From Alteripontixanthobacter sp. (GTDB lineage: Bacteria > Pseudomonadota > Alphaproteobacteria > Sphingomonadales > Sphingomonadaceae): a stretch of DNA of 64,000 bases. Positions within the stretch are counted from its first letter, which is position 1. Every line of letters starts with the position of its first letter. The notes under the pieces are model-generated. The model searched no databases and was not told the origin of the DNA. It worked only from the letters and a program-made list of their open reading frames with translations. Below are positions 53,072-64,000 of this stretch, in pieces. Position numbers and translations under genes: made by a program. The DNA lies in assembly GCA_039968605.1 (NCBI GenBank), contig JBDVPM010000008.1:2160968-2224967 (forward strand), given 5' to 3'.

Positions 53072-54286
53072 CTATTGCAGCTCGGCCTCGTCCGCAGCCG
53101 CGATCATGGTTTGCGCGGCCTGGCGGTAGGTTTCGACATAGGCAGCGACATCGGGATCGGCCACGAAGACCGGGCGGCCCGGCAATGGCGGGACTTGCTG
53201 CCCGCCCGGCCCGGTGCCTTCGCGTTGAAGGATGACATTTGTCGCCGCCGCCGACTGCGTCCGGGACAGCCCGGCATTCACGCGCAATTCGATATCGGTG
53301 AACATCCGCCCGCTGCTTTGCACGCTGGTCACCAGCATGGGGCGCGCCGCGTCGATGGTGCCGTAATCGCAAATGTAAGCGCGGTGAGTATGGCCCGACA
53401 CGATAAGGTCCACTCCGGAGTCTAGCCGGTCGAGTATCGTGCGGAGCGGCCCGGACAGCGCATCGCAGCCACCAATCGTGTTGCTAGCCGAAGGGATCAG
53501 GCCTTCATGCACCGCCACGATAACCGCATCGGCCCCGGCGCTGCGCAATGCGGCGGCCTCCCGGTTGATCGCCTCCGCCTCGTCCTCGAAAGTCAGCCCG
53601 GCGACCGAGCCACTGGTGGCGGCGGGCGTTCCCTCCAGCGTCAGCCCGACTATGCCGATAGTCACCCGGTCGGCACCGCTGCCGAACTGGCGCGTGGCGC
53701 TGGCGGGAAACAGGCTGGCCGAACCCTGCCGGACATTGGCGGCGAGGAACCGGAATTGCGCCCCGGCGAAATTCTCGAGCGCGCAAGGCTGCTGGCCGGT
53801 ATGCGCCGCGCAGCCACCGGTCTGGAGGCGCTTGAGCTCGGCCACGCCCTCGTCGAATTCGTGATTGCCGACCGCGTTGAAATCCAGCCCAATGCGGTTC
53901 ATTGCGCCGATTGTCGGTTCGTCCAGGAAACGCGCCGAAATGGCCGGGCTCGCCCCCACCAGATCGCCTGCGGAGATCACCAGCGTGTTGGGGTTCTGAG
54001 CCTTCACCCGGTCCACCGCATCGGCCAGCCACGCTGCGCCGCCGACCAGCGCGGATCCGGTCGAGCCGTCCTCCAGCCGGAATTGCAGCGGCGCGCCGAA
54101 CGGGGCGATCGCGCCATGAAAATCGTTGAACGCGACGATCCGAATAGTGACCGGGTTGGTCGCTGTTCCCCCACTGGAACCGCCACCCGTAGGGGGTGTC
54201 GGCGCGCCGGAAGAGCCACCCCCGCCGCCGCATGATACGAGCAGGGCTGCTCCCAATGCGGCGAGTATCGGGCGAATAAACTTCAT
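53072..54286 (-). CDS. 5'-nucleotidase-like metallophosphatase lipoprotein, C-terminal domain missing
   Basis: This 404-residue protein has lipobox LVSC at C19 and a Gly/Ser/Pro linker (20-45). The metallophosphatase domain has FNDFHGA (near 53), SAGDLVGASP, GNHEFDEG and SGHTHRAY (near 300), which are the five metal-binding blocks. UshA-type nucleotidases continue with a substrate-binding C-terminal domain of about 200 residues. Here the frame stops just where that domain should begin. A terminator from the convergent gene and no further open frame follow, so the domain is lost. It may hydrolyse small phosphate esters or be inactive. Confidence 0.88.
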   Translation of the reverse strand: MKFIRPILAALGAALLVSCGGGGGSSGAPTPPTGGGSSGGTATNPVTIRIVAFNDFHGAIAPFGAPLQFRLEDGSTGSALVGGAAWLADAVDRVKAQNPNTLVISAGDLVGASPAISARFLDEPTIGAMNRIGLDFNAVGNHEFDEGVAELKRLQTGGCAAHTGQQPCALENFAGAQFRFLAANVRQGSASLFPASATRQFGSGADRVTIGIVGLTLEGTPAATSGSVAGLTFEDEAEAINREAAALRSAGADAVIVAVHEGLIPSASNTIGGCDALSGPLRTILDRLDSGVDLIVSGHTHRAYICDYGTIDAARPMLVTSVQSSGRMFTDIELRVNAGLSRTQSAAATNVILQREGTGPGGQQVPPLPGRPVFVADPDVAAYVETYRQAAQTMIAAADEAELQ

Positions 54287-54329
54287 CGTCCCCTTCTACC
54301 GGCAGCAGGCGCAGCCGGGAAGGGTTTGA

Positions 54330-56930
<2,601 letters not shown>

Positions 56931-56991
56931 TTATCCCCGCTGGAAATAGCTAGCGGCCCTGCTATCGCTATCGCCAATGGGAGAGCGCAGA

Positions 56992-58563
56992 ATGAACGAA
57001 GCCGAACTGGACGAATATCTGGCCGGGCCATGGGGCACTTATCGCGAGGTTTTGGCGGGTTGGGCGGCTTTGCAGCCCGATGCGCTGGCGCTCAGAGACG
57101 GGGGGCGCGATGATGCTGGCGATCTGACGTGGGGCCAGATGTGGGACCGGGTGCAGCGCATTGCCGCGCGGCTGGTGGAAACCGGGCTGCAGCGCGGGCA
57201 GCCAGTGGCGATCCTGGGCAGCTCGACCAGCAATTACGCGATGGTGTATCTCGGCGCGGTAATCGCGGGCGGTGTGGCAGCTCCGCTCACCACCAGCGCA
57301 ACCAAGGACCAGCTTTCCGCTATGGGCAGGGATAGCGGGGCGCGGCACCTGTTCATCGACCGCGCCAAGGCGGAGGAGCTGGGCGCGGACTTCCTGTCCG
57401 AGCTCGACCATATCGTGCTGGATGAGGAGCTGGACGACTGGATGGCCCCCGAAGGCACGCCCGCGCCAAACCACACGCCGGATAAGTCCGACCCCTTCAA
57501 TATCATCTATTCCAGCGGCACCACCGGCACGCCCAAGGGCATCGTCCACAGCCACGCGATGCGCTGGGTTCAATTCGCGCCGACCGCCGCCAGCTACCGC
57601 GCGCAGGAAATTGCAGTGAACGGGCTTACCTCCACCCCGCTCTATTCCAACACCACCATGGTCGCGTTTCTGTCCACCCTGCTGGCGGGCGGGACAGTCA
57701 CTATCATGGGCAAGTTCGACACGGTCCGCTGGCTGGAACTGGCACAGGATCGTGCGATCTCCTTCACCATGCTGGTGCCGGTGCAATATCAGCGCCTGAT
57801 GGCAGAGCCGCGCTTCGACGAGTTCGACCTGTCCGCCATGCGTCTGAAATACTGCACCAGCGCGCCGTTTTCCGCCGAGCTAAAGGCCGAGGTGCTGCGC
57901 CGGATGCCGGGCGGGCTGATAGAGATTTATTCGATGACCGAGGGCGGCGTCGTCTGTCTGCTGGCCGCGCATGAGTTTCCGGACAAGCTACACACGGTGG
58001 GCCGTCCCGCCCCGGGCTCGCGGCTGAAAATCCTCGATGACCAAGACCGGGAAGTCGCCCCCGGCGAGCCCGGCCAGCTGGTCGGCATCGGCCCCGCCAT
58101 GATGAGCGGTTACCAGAACCAGCCCGGCAAAACGCGCGAGGGATACTGGGCCGATTCGGATAGCGGCGAGACGTGGCAGCGGATGGGCGATATCGGGCGG
58201 ATCGACGCCGATGGCTTCCTCGAACTGGTCGGCCGCGCGAAGGACATGATCATCTCGGGCGGGTTCAACATTTACCCGGTCGATCTGGAAAACGAGCTGC
58301 TGGCCGAGCCGGAAGTGGACGAGGCTGGTGTGGTGGGCGTGCCGTCCGAACGCTGGGGGGAGACGCCGGTCGGGTTCGTGACGCTGGTGGACGGCGCGAA
58401 GCGCGATGCGGCCGACATCATGGGGGCGGTCAACGAACGGCTGGGCAAGACGCAGCGGCTGGCGATGCTCCATGCGATAGACGAAATGCCGCGCAGCCAT
58501 ATCGGGAAGCTGCTGAAGACCGACCTGCGCGCGATGGCAGAGGAGTTGGGGCTGCCCGCCTAG
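56992..58563 (+). CDS. Acyl-CoA synthetase (AMP-forming), class I
   Basis: The protein has 523 residues from the ATG at 56992 behind GGGAGAG. Motifs are YSSGTTGTPKGIVHSH near residue 179, YSMTEGGVV near 305, MGDIGRIDADGFLELVGRAKDMIISGGFNIYPVDLE near 400-435, and the C-terminal lysine in SHIGKLLKTDL. It probably activates a fatty or aromatic acid, and the substrate is not determined. It is unlike the ligase next to glnD. Its stop overlaps the stop of the convergent thioesterase gene by three bases. Confidence 0.92.
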   Translation: MNEAELDEYLAGPWGTYREVLAGWAALQPDALALRDGGRDDAGDLTWGQMWDRVQRIAARLVETGLQRGQPVAILGSSTSNYAMVYLGAVIAGGVAAPLTTSATKDQLSAMGRDSGARHLFIDRAKAEELGADFLSELDHIVLDEELDDWMAPEGTPAPNHTPDKSDPFNIIYSSGTTGTPKGIVHSHAMRWVQFAPTAASYRAQEIAVNGLTSTPLYSNTTMVAFLSTLLAGGTVTIMGKFDTVRWLELAQDRAISFTMLVPVQYQRLMAEPRFDEFDLSAMRLKYCTSAPFSAELKAEVLRRMPGGLIEIYSMTEGGVVCLLAAHEFPDKLHTVGRPAPGSRLKILDDQDREVAPGEPGQLVGIGPAMMSGYQNQPGKTREGYWADSDSGETWQRMGDIGRIDADGFLELVGRAKDMIISGGFNIYPVDLENELLAEPEVDEAGVVGVPSERWGETPVGFVTLVDGAKRDAADIMGAVNERLGKTQRLAMLHAIDEMPRSHIGKLLKTDLRAMAEELGLPA

Positions 58564-58961
58564 TCCGCCGCCAGAAACGGCGCAGCAATCTCCGCCCGCA
58601 CCCGCGCGGGCCGTCCGCTTGCCTTGTCGATCATCGCCCAGGTCGTATTGGCACTGACGATCGCCTTGCCATTAGCGTCGGTGAAATCCACCCGCCGGTC
58701 GAATTTCGCGCCGCTAGGCATGCCGGGAATGAAGGTTTCGCCCGTCACGCTGTCTCCGGCCGCAATATTGCCGCGATAGTCGATCTCGTGGCGGATCACG
58801 ACCCAGATATAGGTGTCGCGATCCTCGGCGCGCGCCGTGTCCTGCCAATGAGCGGTGGCAAGGTCTTGGATCCACTGGACCCAGACCGCATTGTTCACAT
58901 GGCCCAGCTCGTCGATATGCTCCGGCGCGGCGGTGAAAGTTCGGGAAAAGCGGGCGGTCAC
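58560..58961 (-). CDS. Acyl-CoA thioesterase, hot-dog fold
   Basis: This 133-residue 4-hydroxybenzoyl-CoA thioesterase-type protein begins with GTG at 58961. The hot-dog signature HIDELGHVNNAVWVQWIQDLATAHW lies near residues 15-38 with the catalytic Asp/Asn region DELGHVNN. RHEIDYRGNIAAGDSVTGET and the strand VSANTTWAMID follow. It hydrolyses acyl-CoA esters and could act opposite the ligase encoded across from it. The two stops overlap (58560-58563). The GTG start and missing strong ribosome site suggest low expression. Confidence 0.88.
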   Translation of the reverse strand: MTARFSRTFTAAPEHIDELGHVNNAVWVQWIQDLATAHWQDTARAEDRDTYIWVVIRHEIDYRGNIAAGDSVTGETFIPGMPSGAKFDRRVDFTDANGKAIVSANTTWAMIDKASGRPARVRAEIAAPFLAAD

Positions 58962-58968
58962 AAAGCAA

Positions 58969-59073
58969 TCCTTCGAGACGGTTCAGCCAGAGGCTTCACC
59001 TCCTCAGGACGAACGGACATAGAAAAACCGTTGGCCCTGGGGAGCGAAGGCTTTGCCTGAGCGTCTCGAAGAA
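58969..59073. repeat. Inverted pair of a 47-bp REP-like intergenic repeat
   Basis: Unit 1 (58969-59016) and unit 2 (59028-59073) are inverted copies with about 80% identity and perfect 10-bp ends (CTTCGAGACG at 58971-58980 and CGTCTCGAAG at 59062-59071). The spacer is 11 A-rich bases. The pair starts directly before the peptidase stop on its side and could fold into a hairpin of about 46 bp. It resembles dispersed intergenic repeats of sphingomonads, which often carry CTTCGAGACG and CTCAGGACGAACGG ends; that link is from memory. Confidence 0.8.
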
Positions 59074-61266
59074 TCACTCGCGCGCCTCTGCCACCATCCC
59101 CATCTGCCACAGCAGGAAAGCGTATTCTTCCGCTGTTTCGCGCAAGCTCTCGAACCGGCCGGATTTGCCGCCATGCCCCGCGCCCATATTGGTCTTGAGC
59201 AGCAGGACATTGTCGTCGGTCTTCATCTCGCGCAGGCGGGCAACCCATTTGGCGGGTTCCCAATAGGTGACGCGCGGATCGTTGAGGCCGGCGGTGACGA
59301 GCATCGGCGGGTAATTCTGCGCGGCGACATTGTCATACGGGCTGTAGGACAGGATATAGTCGAACGCCGCCTTGTCGGTAATGGGGTTGCCCCATTCGGG
59401 CCACTCGCCCGGTGTCAGCGGCAGGCTGTCATCCAGCATCGTGCCCATCACATCCACGAAGGGCACATGCGCAACCACTGCGCCCCACAGATCGGGATCG
59501 GTGTTGACGATCACGCCCATCAGCTTGCCGCCCGCACTGCCGCCCGAAGCAGTGATCTTGCCCGGCGCGGTATAGCCCCTATCGGCCAGCCCGCGCGCGA
59601 CATCGACGAAATCGGTGAAGGTGTTCTTGCGATCCATCAGCTTGCCCTGGAGGTACCAGTTGCGCCCCAGATCGTCCCCGCCGCGAATATGCGCGATGGC
59701 ATAGGCGAAACCGCGATCCACCAGGCTCAGGCGGCTGGTCGAAAAGCCCGGCGGCACGGCATAGCCGTAGGAGCCGTAGGCGTAGAGATGCAGCGGCCCC
59801 CCTTGTCCATTGGGTCCATCCGGGCGATCCTTGCGATAGACCAGGCTGACAGGCACCAACGTGCCGTCGCGCGCCTCGATCTCCAGCCGCTCCGTCGTGT
59901 AGAGCGACGCGTCGTAACCCGACGGAATTTCGCGCACTTTCAGCGTTTCCAGGCTCTGGTTCGCGACGCTGTAATCATACACCGTGTCGGGCGTGACCAT
60001 GCTTTCATAACCCAGCCGCAGCACATCCATATCCCATTCGGGATTGTTGCCGAGCCCGGCATTATAGCTCGCTTCGGGAAAGGCGATCGGGGTCACGTTG
60101 GCGGGATCGTCATAGGAGCGGATTTGCACCTGATCGAGGCCGTTCAGCCGCCCTTCGGTGACGTAGAATTTCTCGAACAGGTCGAAATCGGTGAGATAAA
60201 ACTCGTCCGACCCCGCGATCAGCGTGGTCCATTCGCCCGGCTCGTCCAGCGAGGCGGTGGCGAGGCGGAAATTGACGTGATCGTCATTGGTATGGATGAA
60301 CAGCGTGTCCTCGCGCAGATCGACATCGTATTCGACGCCCTTTTCGCGCGGGCGCACCAGGATTTGCTCGCCCTGCGGCTCTTCCACGCGGACCAGCCGG
60401 ATTTCGCTCGTCTCGTTATCGCCGGTCGCGATGATCAGCCATTCGCGGTTGTTGGACAGGCCGGTGGCAACGCGGAAGCCTTCATCCCCCTCGTGATACA
60501 GCTCGATATCTTCGCTGCTATCGGTGCCGAGGCGGTGGAGGCGGGCATTGTCGACCCGCCAATTGGCATTGGCGCGCCCGTAAACGAGCGCGCTGTCGCC
60601 CGCTACCCAGCTGAGGCCGGACAATGTTTCGGGGATCGTATCGGGCAGCAGTTCGCCCGTGCGCAGGTCCTTGATCCGCGCAGTGTAGCGTTCCGAGCCG
60701 TCGGTGTCGGTGGAATAGGCCAGCAGATCGCCGCTTTCCGAAACGCTCAGCGCGCCGAGCCGGAAATATTCGTGCCCCTCGGCCAGTTCGTTTTCGTCCA
60801 GCAGCAATACCGGCTCGCCCCCTGCACCCGCAGTACCCTCTGCAACGGCGGGCTTGCGGTACCATTTGCGATATTCGCCGCCTTCTTCGAACTCGCTCCA
60901 GTAAAGCCAATCGCCATCCTTTTGCGGAACAGTGGAATCGTCTTCCTTGATGCGACCGCGCATCTCCGAAAAAAGCTCGTCCACCAGCCCTTTATACGGC
61001 CCCATTTTCGCCTCGAACCAGGCATTCTCGGCCCGCAGATGCTCCAGAACGTCCTCATCGTCGATTTCAGGATAGGACTGGTCGCGCAGCCAGTGATAGG
61101 GATCGGCAATCGTGGTACCGTGGCGCGTATAGGAATGCTCGCGCTGTTCGGCTTGCGGCGGGGAGGTGGGTGATGTCACGGACGCGCTTTCTGTTGCAGG
61201 GGCGGTGTCTTGCGCGGCAGCTGGCACCGCCAGCATCGCTGCAATAAGAGCCAATATCGAACGCAT
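59074..61266 (-). CDS. S9A-family oligopeptidase (protease II-like)
   Basis: The protein has 730 residues from the ATG at 61266 behind GGGGAG; an open frame extending far upstream is antisense to the next gene and rejected. A signal peptide ends near residue 19 (AAAQ), unusual for oligopeptidase B and suggesting a periplasmic enzyme. The beta-propeller spans about 90-440 and the alpha/beta-hydrolase domain about 450-730. The catalytic triad is S577 in GGSAGG, D663 in GLNDPRV and H698 in AGHGG. It should cut short basic peptides. It is divergent from aminopeptidase P with 87 bases between starts. Confidence 0.94.
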   Translation of the reverse strand: MRSILALIAAMLAVPAAAQDTAPATESASVTSPTSPPQAEQREHSYTRHGTTIADPYHWLRDQSYPEIDDEDVLEHLRAENAWFEAKMGPYKGLVDELFSEMRGRIKEDDSTVPQKDGDWLYWSEFEEGGEYRKWYRKPAVAEGTAGAGGEPVLLLDENELAEGHEYFRLGALSVSESGDLLAYSTDTDGSERYTARIKDLRTGELLPDTIPETLSGLSWVAGDSALVYGRANANWRVDNARLHRLGTDSSEDIELYHEGDEGFRVATGLSNNREWLIIATGDNETSEIRLVRVEEPQGEQILVRPREKGVEYDVDLREDTLFIHTNDDHVNFRLATASLDEPGEWTTLIAGSDEFYLTDFDLFEKFYVTEGRLNGLDQVQIRSYDDPANVTPIAFPEASYNAGLGNNPEWDMDVLRLGYESMVTPDTVYDYSVANQSLETLKVREIPSGYDASLYTTERLEIEARDGTLVPVSLVYRKDRPDGPNGQGGPLHLYAYGSYGYAVPPGFSTSRLSLVDRGFAYAIAHIRGGDDLGRNWYLQGKLMDRKNTFTDFVDVARGLADRGYTAPGKITASGGSAGGKLMGVIVNTDPDLWGAVVAHVPFVDVMGTMLDDSLPLTPGEWPEWGNPITDKAAFDYILSYSPYDNVAAQNYPPMLVTAGLNDPRVTYWEPAKWVARLREMKTDDNVLLLKTNMGAGHGGKSGRFESLRETAEEYAFLLWQMGMVAEARE

Positions 61267-61353
61267 CGCACGCTCCCCTGATCGATTAAACGCCGCGCCC
61301 GGTGGCACAGCTTCGCGCGAAGCTCTATGTTGGGCGCGAAAGGACCGCAAGCC

Positions 61354-63171
61354 ATGCTGATGAAGACTCACGAAAACCGCCTCTCCGACCTGCGCAAGGA
61401 ATTGGAGGCGCGCGGACTGGACGGCTTCGTGGTGCCGATTTCGGATGAGCATATGTCCGAATATGTCGGTGCCTATGCCCAGCGGCTGGGCTGGCTGACG
61501 GGGTTTGGCGGGTCGGCAGGCAGCGCGATTGTGCTGCGCGACAAAGCGGCGATGTTCACCGATGGCCGCTACACCATCCAGGTACGCGAGCAAGTCGATG
61601 GCGAGCTGTATGATTACGAGCCGGTCCCCGCATCGGACCACGCCACATGGTTGGCGGCGAACGCGCCCGAGGGGGCAAAAATCGGCTACGACGCTTGGCT
61701 CCACGGGCGCGGCTGGGTGGAACAGGTTGCCCCGGCGCTCGCCAAAAAGGGCGGAGAGCTGGTTGCAGTAGATGGCAATCCGATCGACGCGGTGTGGCGC
61801 GATCAGCCCGAACCCTCCCCCGCCAAGGCGGTGCCGCATGACGATGCGCTGGCCGGCCGGAGCAGCGCAGACAAGCGCGGCGAAGTGGCCGATTGGCTGC
61901 GCGAGGAGAATCTCGACGCGGTGGCGATCACCGCGCTCGATTCGGTCGCATGGCTGCTCAATATGCGCGGCGCCGATGTCGATAATACCCCGGTGGCATT
62001 GTCCTATGCCATCGCCCATGCCGACGGTACGGCGGAACTGTTCATCGCGCCCGAAAAGGTCAGCGAGGAACTCGCACGGGCATTGGGCAATGCGGTGACA
62101 ATCAGGCCGCGCGACGAATTTGAGGGCGCGCTGGGCGACTATCGCGGCAAGCGTATCGCTGCCGATCCCGAAAGCGCCGTTGCGGGCATTTTCCAGACGC
62201 TGGAGGCGGCCGGGGCCGACGTGGTTTTGCGCCGCGATCCGGTGCTGCTGGCCAAGGCGATCAAGAACCCCGCCGAAGTGCAGGGCCACCGCGATGCGCA
62301 GGCCACCGATGGCGCTGCGGTGACCAAGTTCCTGCTTTGGTTGCAGACCGAAGCAAGCAAGGGCGGACAGGACGAGCTGAGCGCCGCCGCCCGGCTGGAG
62401 CAATTCCGCCGCCAATCCGATCAGCTACACGATCTCAGCTTCAACACCATCTCCGCCGCCGGCGAGCATGGCGCGCTGTGCCATTACAAGGTGGACGAGG
62501 ATAGCAACGCACCGATCCAGCCGGGCAGCGTGTTCCTGTGCGATAGCGGCGGACAATATGATGCTGGAACCACCGACATCACGCGGACGGTATGGATTCC
62601 TAGCGAGGACGCACCGACCCCGCCAGCCGAAGTCCGCGACCGTTTTACCCGCGTGCTCAAGGGACACATTGCGCTGGCCTGTGCCACTTTCCCGCCGGGC
62701 ACCAATGGCGGCCAGCTCGATGCGCTCGCGCGGCAATTTCTGTGGGCGGCAGGCATCGATTATGCGCATGGCACCGGCCACGGCGTCGGCAGCTATCTCT
62801 CGGTCCATGAAGGGCCGCAGCGCATCGCCAAGCCTGCGGGCGGGCAAGCCGGGACGAGCCAGGAACTGCTCGCAGGAATGATCTGCTCGAACGAGCCGGG
62901 CTATTACAAGACCGGTGAATACGGCATCCGGATCGAGAATCTGGTGCTGATCGTGGAGCGCGAGATAGAAGGCGCGGAGGACCAGTATCTGGGCTTCGAC
63001 ACGCTCACTTTCGTGCCGATTGCGCGCAACATGGTCGATGTGGACATGCTGTCCCCTCAGGAGATCGCGTGGTGGAACGATTATCACGCGCAGACCCGCG
63101 ATATTCTCGCCCCGCAACTGGAAGGCGAAGCGCTGGCATTTCTGGAGGATGCCTGCCGGCCGATCGGGTGA
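61354..63171 (+). CDS. Xaa-Pro aminopeptidase (aminopeptidase P family)
   Basis: The protein has 605 residues from the ATG at 61354 (another at 61360). It has the three-domain layout of large aminopeptidase P proteins: two creatinase-like N-terminal domains (about 1-310) and a pita-bread catalytic domain. Metal ligands are visible in CDSGGQYDAGTTDITR (two Asp), GTGHGVGSYLSVHEGP (His), SNEPGYY (Glu) and IRIENLVLI (Glu). It releases N-terminal residues before proline. The neighbouring S9 peptidase suggests a peptide-degradation role. Confidence 0.94.
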   Translation: MLMKTHENRLSDLRKELEARGLDGFVVPISDEHMSEYVGAYAQRLGWLTGFGGSAGSAIVLRDKAAMFTDGRYTIQVREQVDGELYDYEPVPASDHATWLAANAPEGAKIGYDAWLHGRGWVEQVAPALAKKGGELVAVDGNPIDAVWRDQPEPSPAKAVPHDDALAGRSSADKRGEVADWLREENLDAVAITALDSVAWLLNMRGADVDNTPVALSYAIAHADGTAELFIAPEKVSEELARALGNAVTIRPRDEFEGALGDYRGKRIAADPESAVAGIFQTLEAAGADVVLRRDPVLLAKAIKNPAEVQGHRDAQATDGAAVTKFLLWLQTEASKGGQDELSAAARLEQFRRQSDQLHDLSFNTISAAGEHGALCHYKVDEDSNAPIQPGSVFLCDSGGQYDAGTTDITRTVWIPSEDAPTPPAEVRDRFTRVLKGHIALACATFPPGTNGGQLDALARQFLWAAGIDYAHGTGHGVGSYLSVHEGPQRIAKPAGGQAGTSQELLAGMICSNEPGYYKTGEYGIRIENLVLIVEREIEGAEDQYLGFDTLTFVPIARNMVDVDMLSPQEIAWWNDYHAQTRDILAPQLEGEALAFLEDACRPIG

Positions 63172-63239
63172 GACTTGTGAGCGCCCCATCGTTCATGTAA
63201 TGTTCCGCCCGGTCGCCGAGTCGATACGGGAGAGTTCGC

Positions 63240-63635
63240 ATGATTGGTTATGTAACGCTGGGCACCAATGATTTGCCGCGCGCGGCGAAGTTCTATGACG
63301 CCATTGCTGCAGAAATGGGCGTCGGCCGGATGATGGATTTCGAAACGTTCATCGCCTGGGGCGAAATGGGCGGCGGCGCGGGGATCGCTGCGACCAAGCC
63401 GTTTGACGGGCAGGAAGCAAGCACCGGCAATGGCACGATGGTGGCGTTCGAGGCGAAATCGCGCGAGCAGGTGAACCGGCTGCACGAAATCGCGTTGGCC
63501 CATGGCGGCAGCGATGAAGGCGCGCCGGGTCCGCGCGGCGAACCGGACGAGAACGGCATGGTGTTCTACGCCGGGTATTTCCGCGATCCCGATGGCAACA
63601 AGCTCAACGCCTTCCTGATGGACAAGGTCGGCTAA
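63240..63635 (+). CDS. VOC/glyoxalase-fold protein
   Basis: This 131-residue vicinal-oxygen-chelate protein starts behind GGGAGAG. It begins MIGYVTLGTNDLPRAAKFYDAIAA, the standard first beta-alpha unit, and ends YFRDPDGNKLNAFLMD, the standard last strand with the DPDGN turn. Metal ligands are only partly evident, and no substrate can be assigned. It precedes a cupin gene by 14 bases and probably forms an operon with it. Confidence 0.88.
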   Translation: MIGYVTLGTNDLPRAAKFYDAIAAEMGVGRMMDFETFIAWGEMGGGAGIAATKPFDGQEASTGNGTMVAFEAKSREQVNRLHEIALAHGGSDEGAPGPRGEPDENGMVFYAGYFRDPDGNKLNAFLMDKVG

Positions 63636-63649
63636 GGGGGGGCGCGAAG

Positions 63650-64000
63650 ATGGCCGCCAAGCATCGTCTCGCGGACAATTTCATCCATCTCGGGATGGGC
63701 GCTACGGCCGAGCCGCAGCCTGCGTTCGATGGCAAGGAATGGTATCAGGACTATACGCAGCGCACCGCCGGTGACGGCAAGGAAGGCCGCCTGGTCAGCC
63801 AGCACAGTTTCACCGAGGGCTGGCTCAGCTGGGAAATGCATCCGCATGGTAGCGAAGTGGTGATCTGCACCCGCGGGGCGATGGTGCTGATGCAGGAATT
63901 TCCCGATGGACGGATCGAAACCATGACGCTGGAGGCGGGCGACTATGCAATCAATCCCCCCGGCGTGTGGCATATCGCCGATGTAGAAACCCATGCAGAG
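63650..64000 (+). CDS. Cupin domain protein (partial, cut by the window end)
   Basis: An ATG at 63650 with a G-rich ribosome site (AAGGGGGGG) opens a frame that runs off the window after 117 codons. HSFTEGWLSWEMHPHGSEVVICTRGAMVLMQEF near residues 52-85 and TLEAGDYAINPPGVWHIADV near 96-115 are the two cupin motifs, with histidines that could bind a metal. It is a small cupin of unknown substrate. The 14-base spacing after the VOC gene suggests co-transcription. Confidence 0.85.
   Translation, partial: MAAKHRLADNFIHLGMGATAEPQPAFDGKEWYQDYTQRTAGDGKEGRLVSQHSFTEGWLSWEMHPHGSEVVICTRGAMVLMQEFPDGRIETMTLEAGDYAINPPGVWHIADVETHAE

Noticed and set aside
61267-62415. Minus-strand extension of the S9 peptidase frame to more than 1100 residues
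   Set aside because: It runs antisense through aminopeptidase P. A signal peptide and GGGGAG ribosome site place the start at 61266.

Overview
The window is about 64 kb of GC-rich, densely packed bacterial chromosome. Gene content and protein style point to an alphaproteobacterium of the order Sphingomonadales, most like Erythrobacteraceae (Erythrobacter/Altererythrobacter relatives). The clues are an OprO/OprP-like porin with an N-terminal coiled coil, DUF4402, DUF2171, DUF924 and zf-CHCC proteins, a large TonB-dependent receptor and an HWE histidine kinase. This placement is inferred from gene content only. No rRNA, tRNA, CRISPR array, prophage or classical insertion sequence was seen.

Layout. 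1-1.4 kb: small envelope or stress proteins (PRC-barrel, anchored acidic protein, a 59-residue membrane protein). 1.4-3.8 kb: a lower-GC island with a NaeI-type restriction endonuclease and a cytosine-5 methyltransferase, preceded by 0.5 kb of hairpin-rich non-coding DNA. 3.8-9.8 kb: nrdB and nrdA, transcribed the same way but split by six small genes, each with NrdR-like boxes upstream. 9.8-20.1 kb: housekeeping and hypothetical genes (GlsB-like protein, hydrolase, nadB, ABC ATPase, a DUF4402 pair, CPBP protein, nitronate monooxygenase-like protein, nth, CHRD lipoprotein). 20.2-24.9 kb: guaA, a 7TM-type diguanylate cyclase and alanine dehydrogenase. 25-27.7 kb: a phosphate-starvation unit, a porin and pstS each behind a PHO box. 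27.8-33.2 kb: a JmjC-type hydroxylase, an RluE-like pseudouridine synthase, ftsK, a ThiE-like protein and a YggS-like protein.

33.2-46 kb: TonB-dependent receptor, glnD with an acyl-CoA synthetase, lgt with a MidA-like methyltransferase, DUF2147, and a three-gene osmoprotectant ABC operon with a permease/binding-protein fusion. 46-53 kb: blue-light/stress-type HWE kinase without a LOV domain, then a leucine-catabolism pair (isovaleryl-CoA dehydrogenase and methylcrotonyl-CoA carboxylase beta) split by a DUF559 nuclease gene bounded by 56-bp inverted repeats, then lipid enzymes. 53-64 kb: a shortened 5'-nucleotidase-like lipoprotein, gyrB, a second acyl-CoA ligase, a thioesterase, an S9 peptidase, aminopeptidase P, a VOC protein and a cupin cut by the window edge.

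The observation I rate highest is the DUF559 unit at 48868-49350. Its two terminal repeats are 49/56 identical as inverted copies. Their internal hairpins differ in sequence but keep pairing. The unit lies exactly between the stop codon of one gene and the Shine-Dalgarno region of the next, and it appears to supply that Shine-Dalgarno. This looks like a nuclease-encoding repeat cassette. A second REP-like inverted pair lies at 58969-59073, directly after a stop codon.
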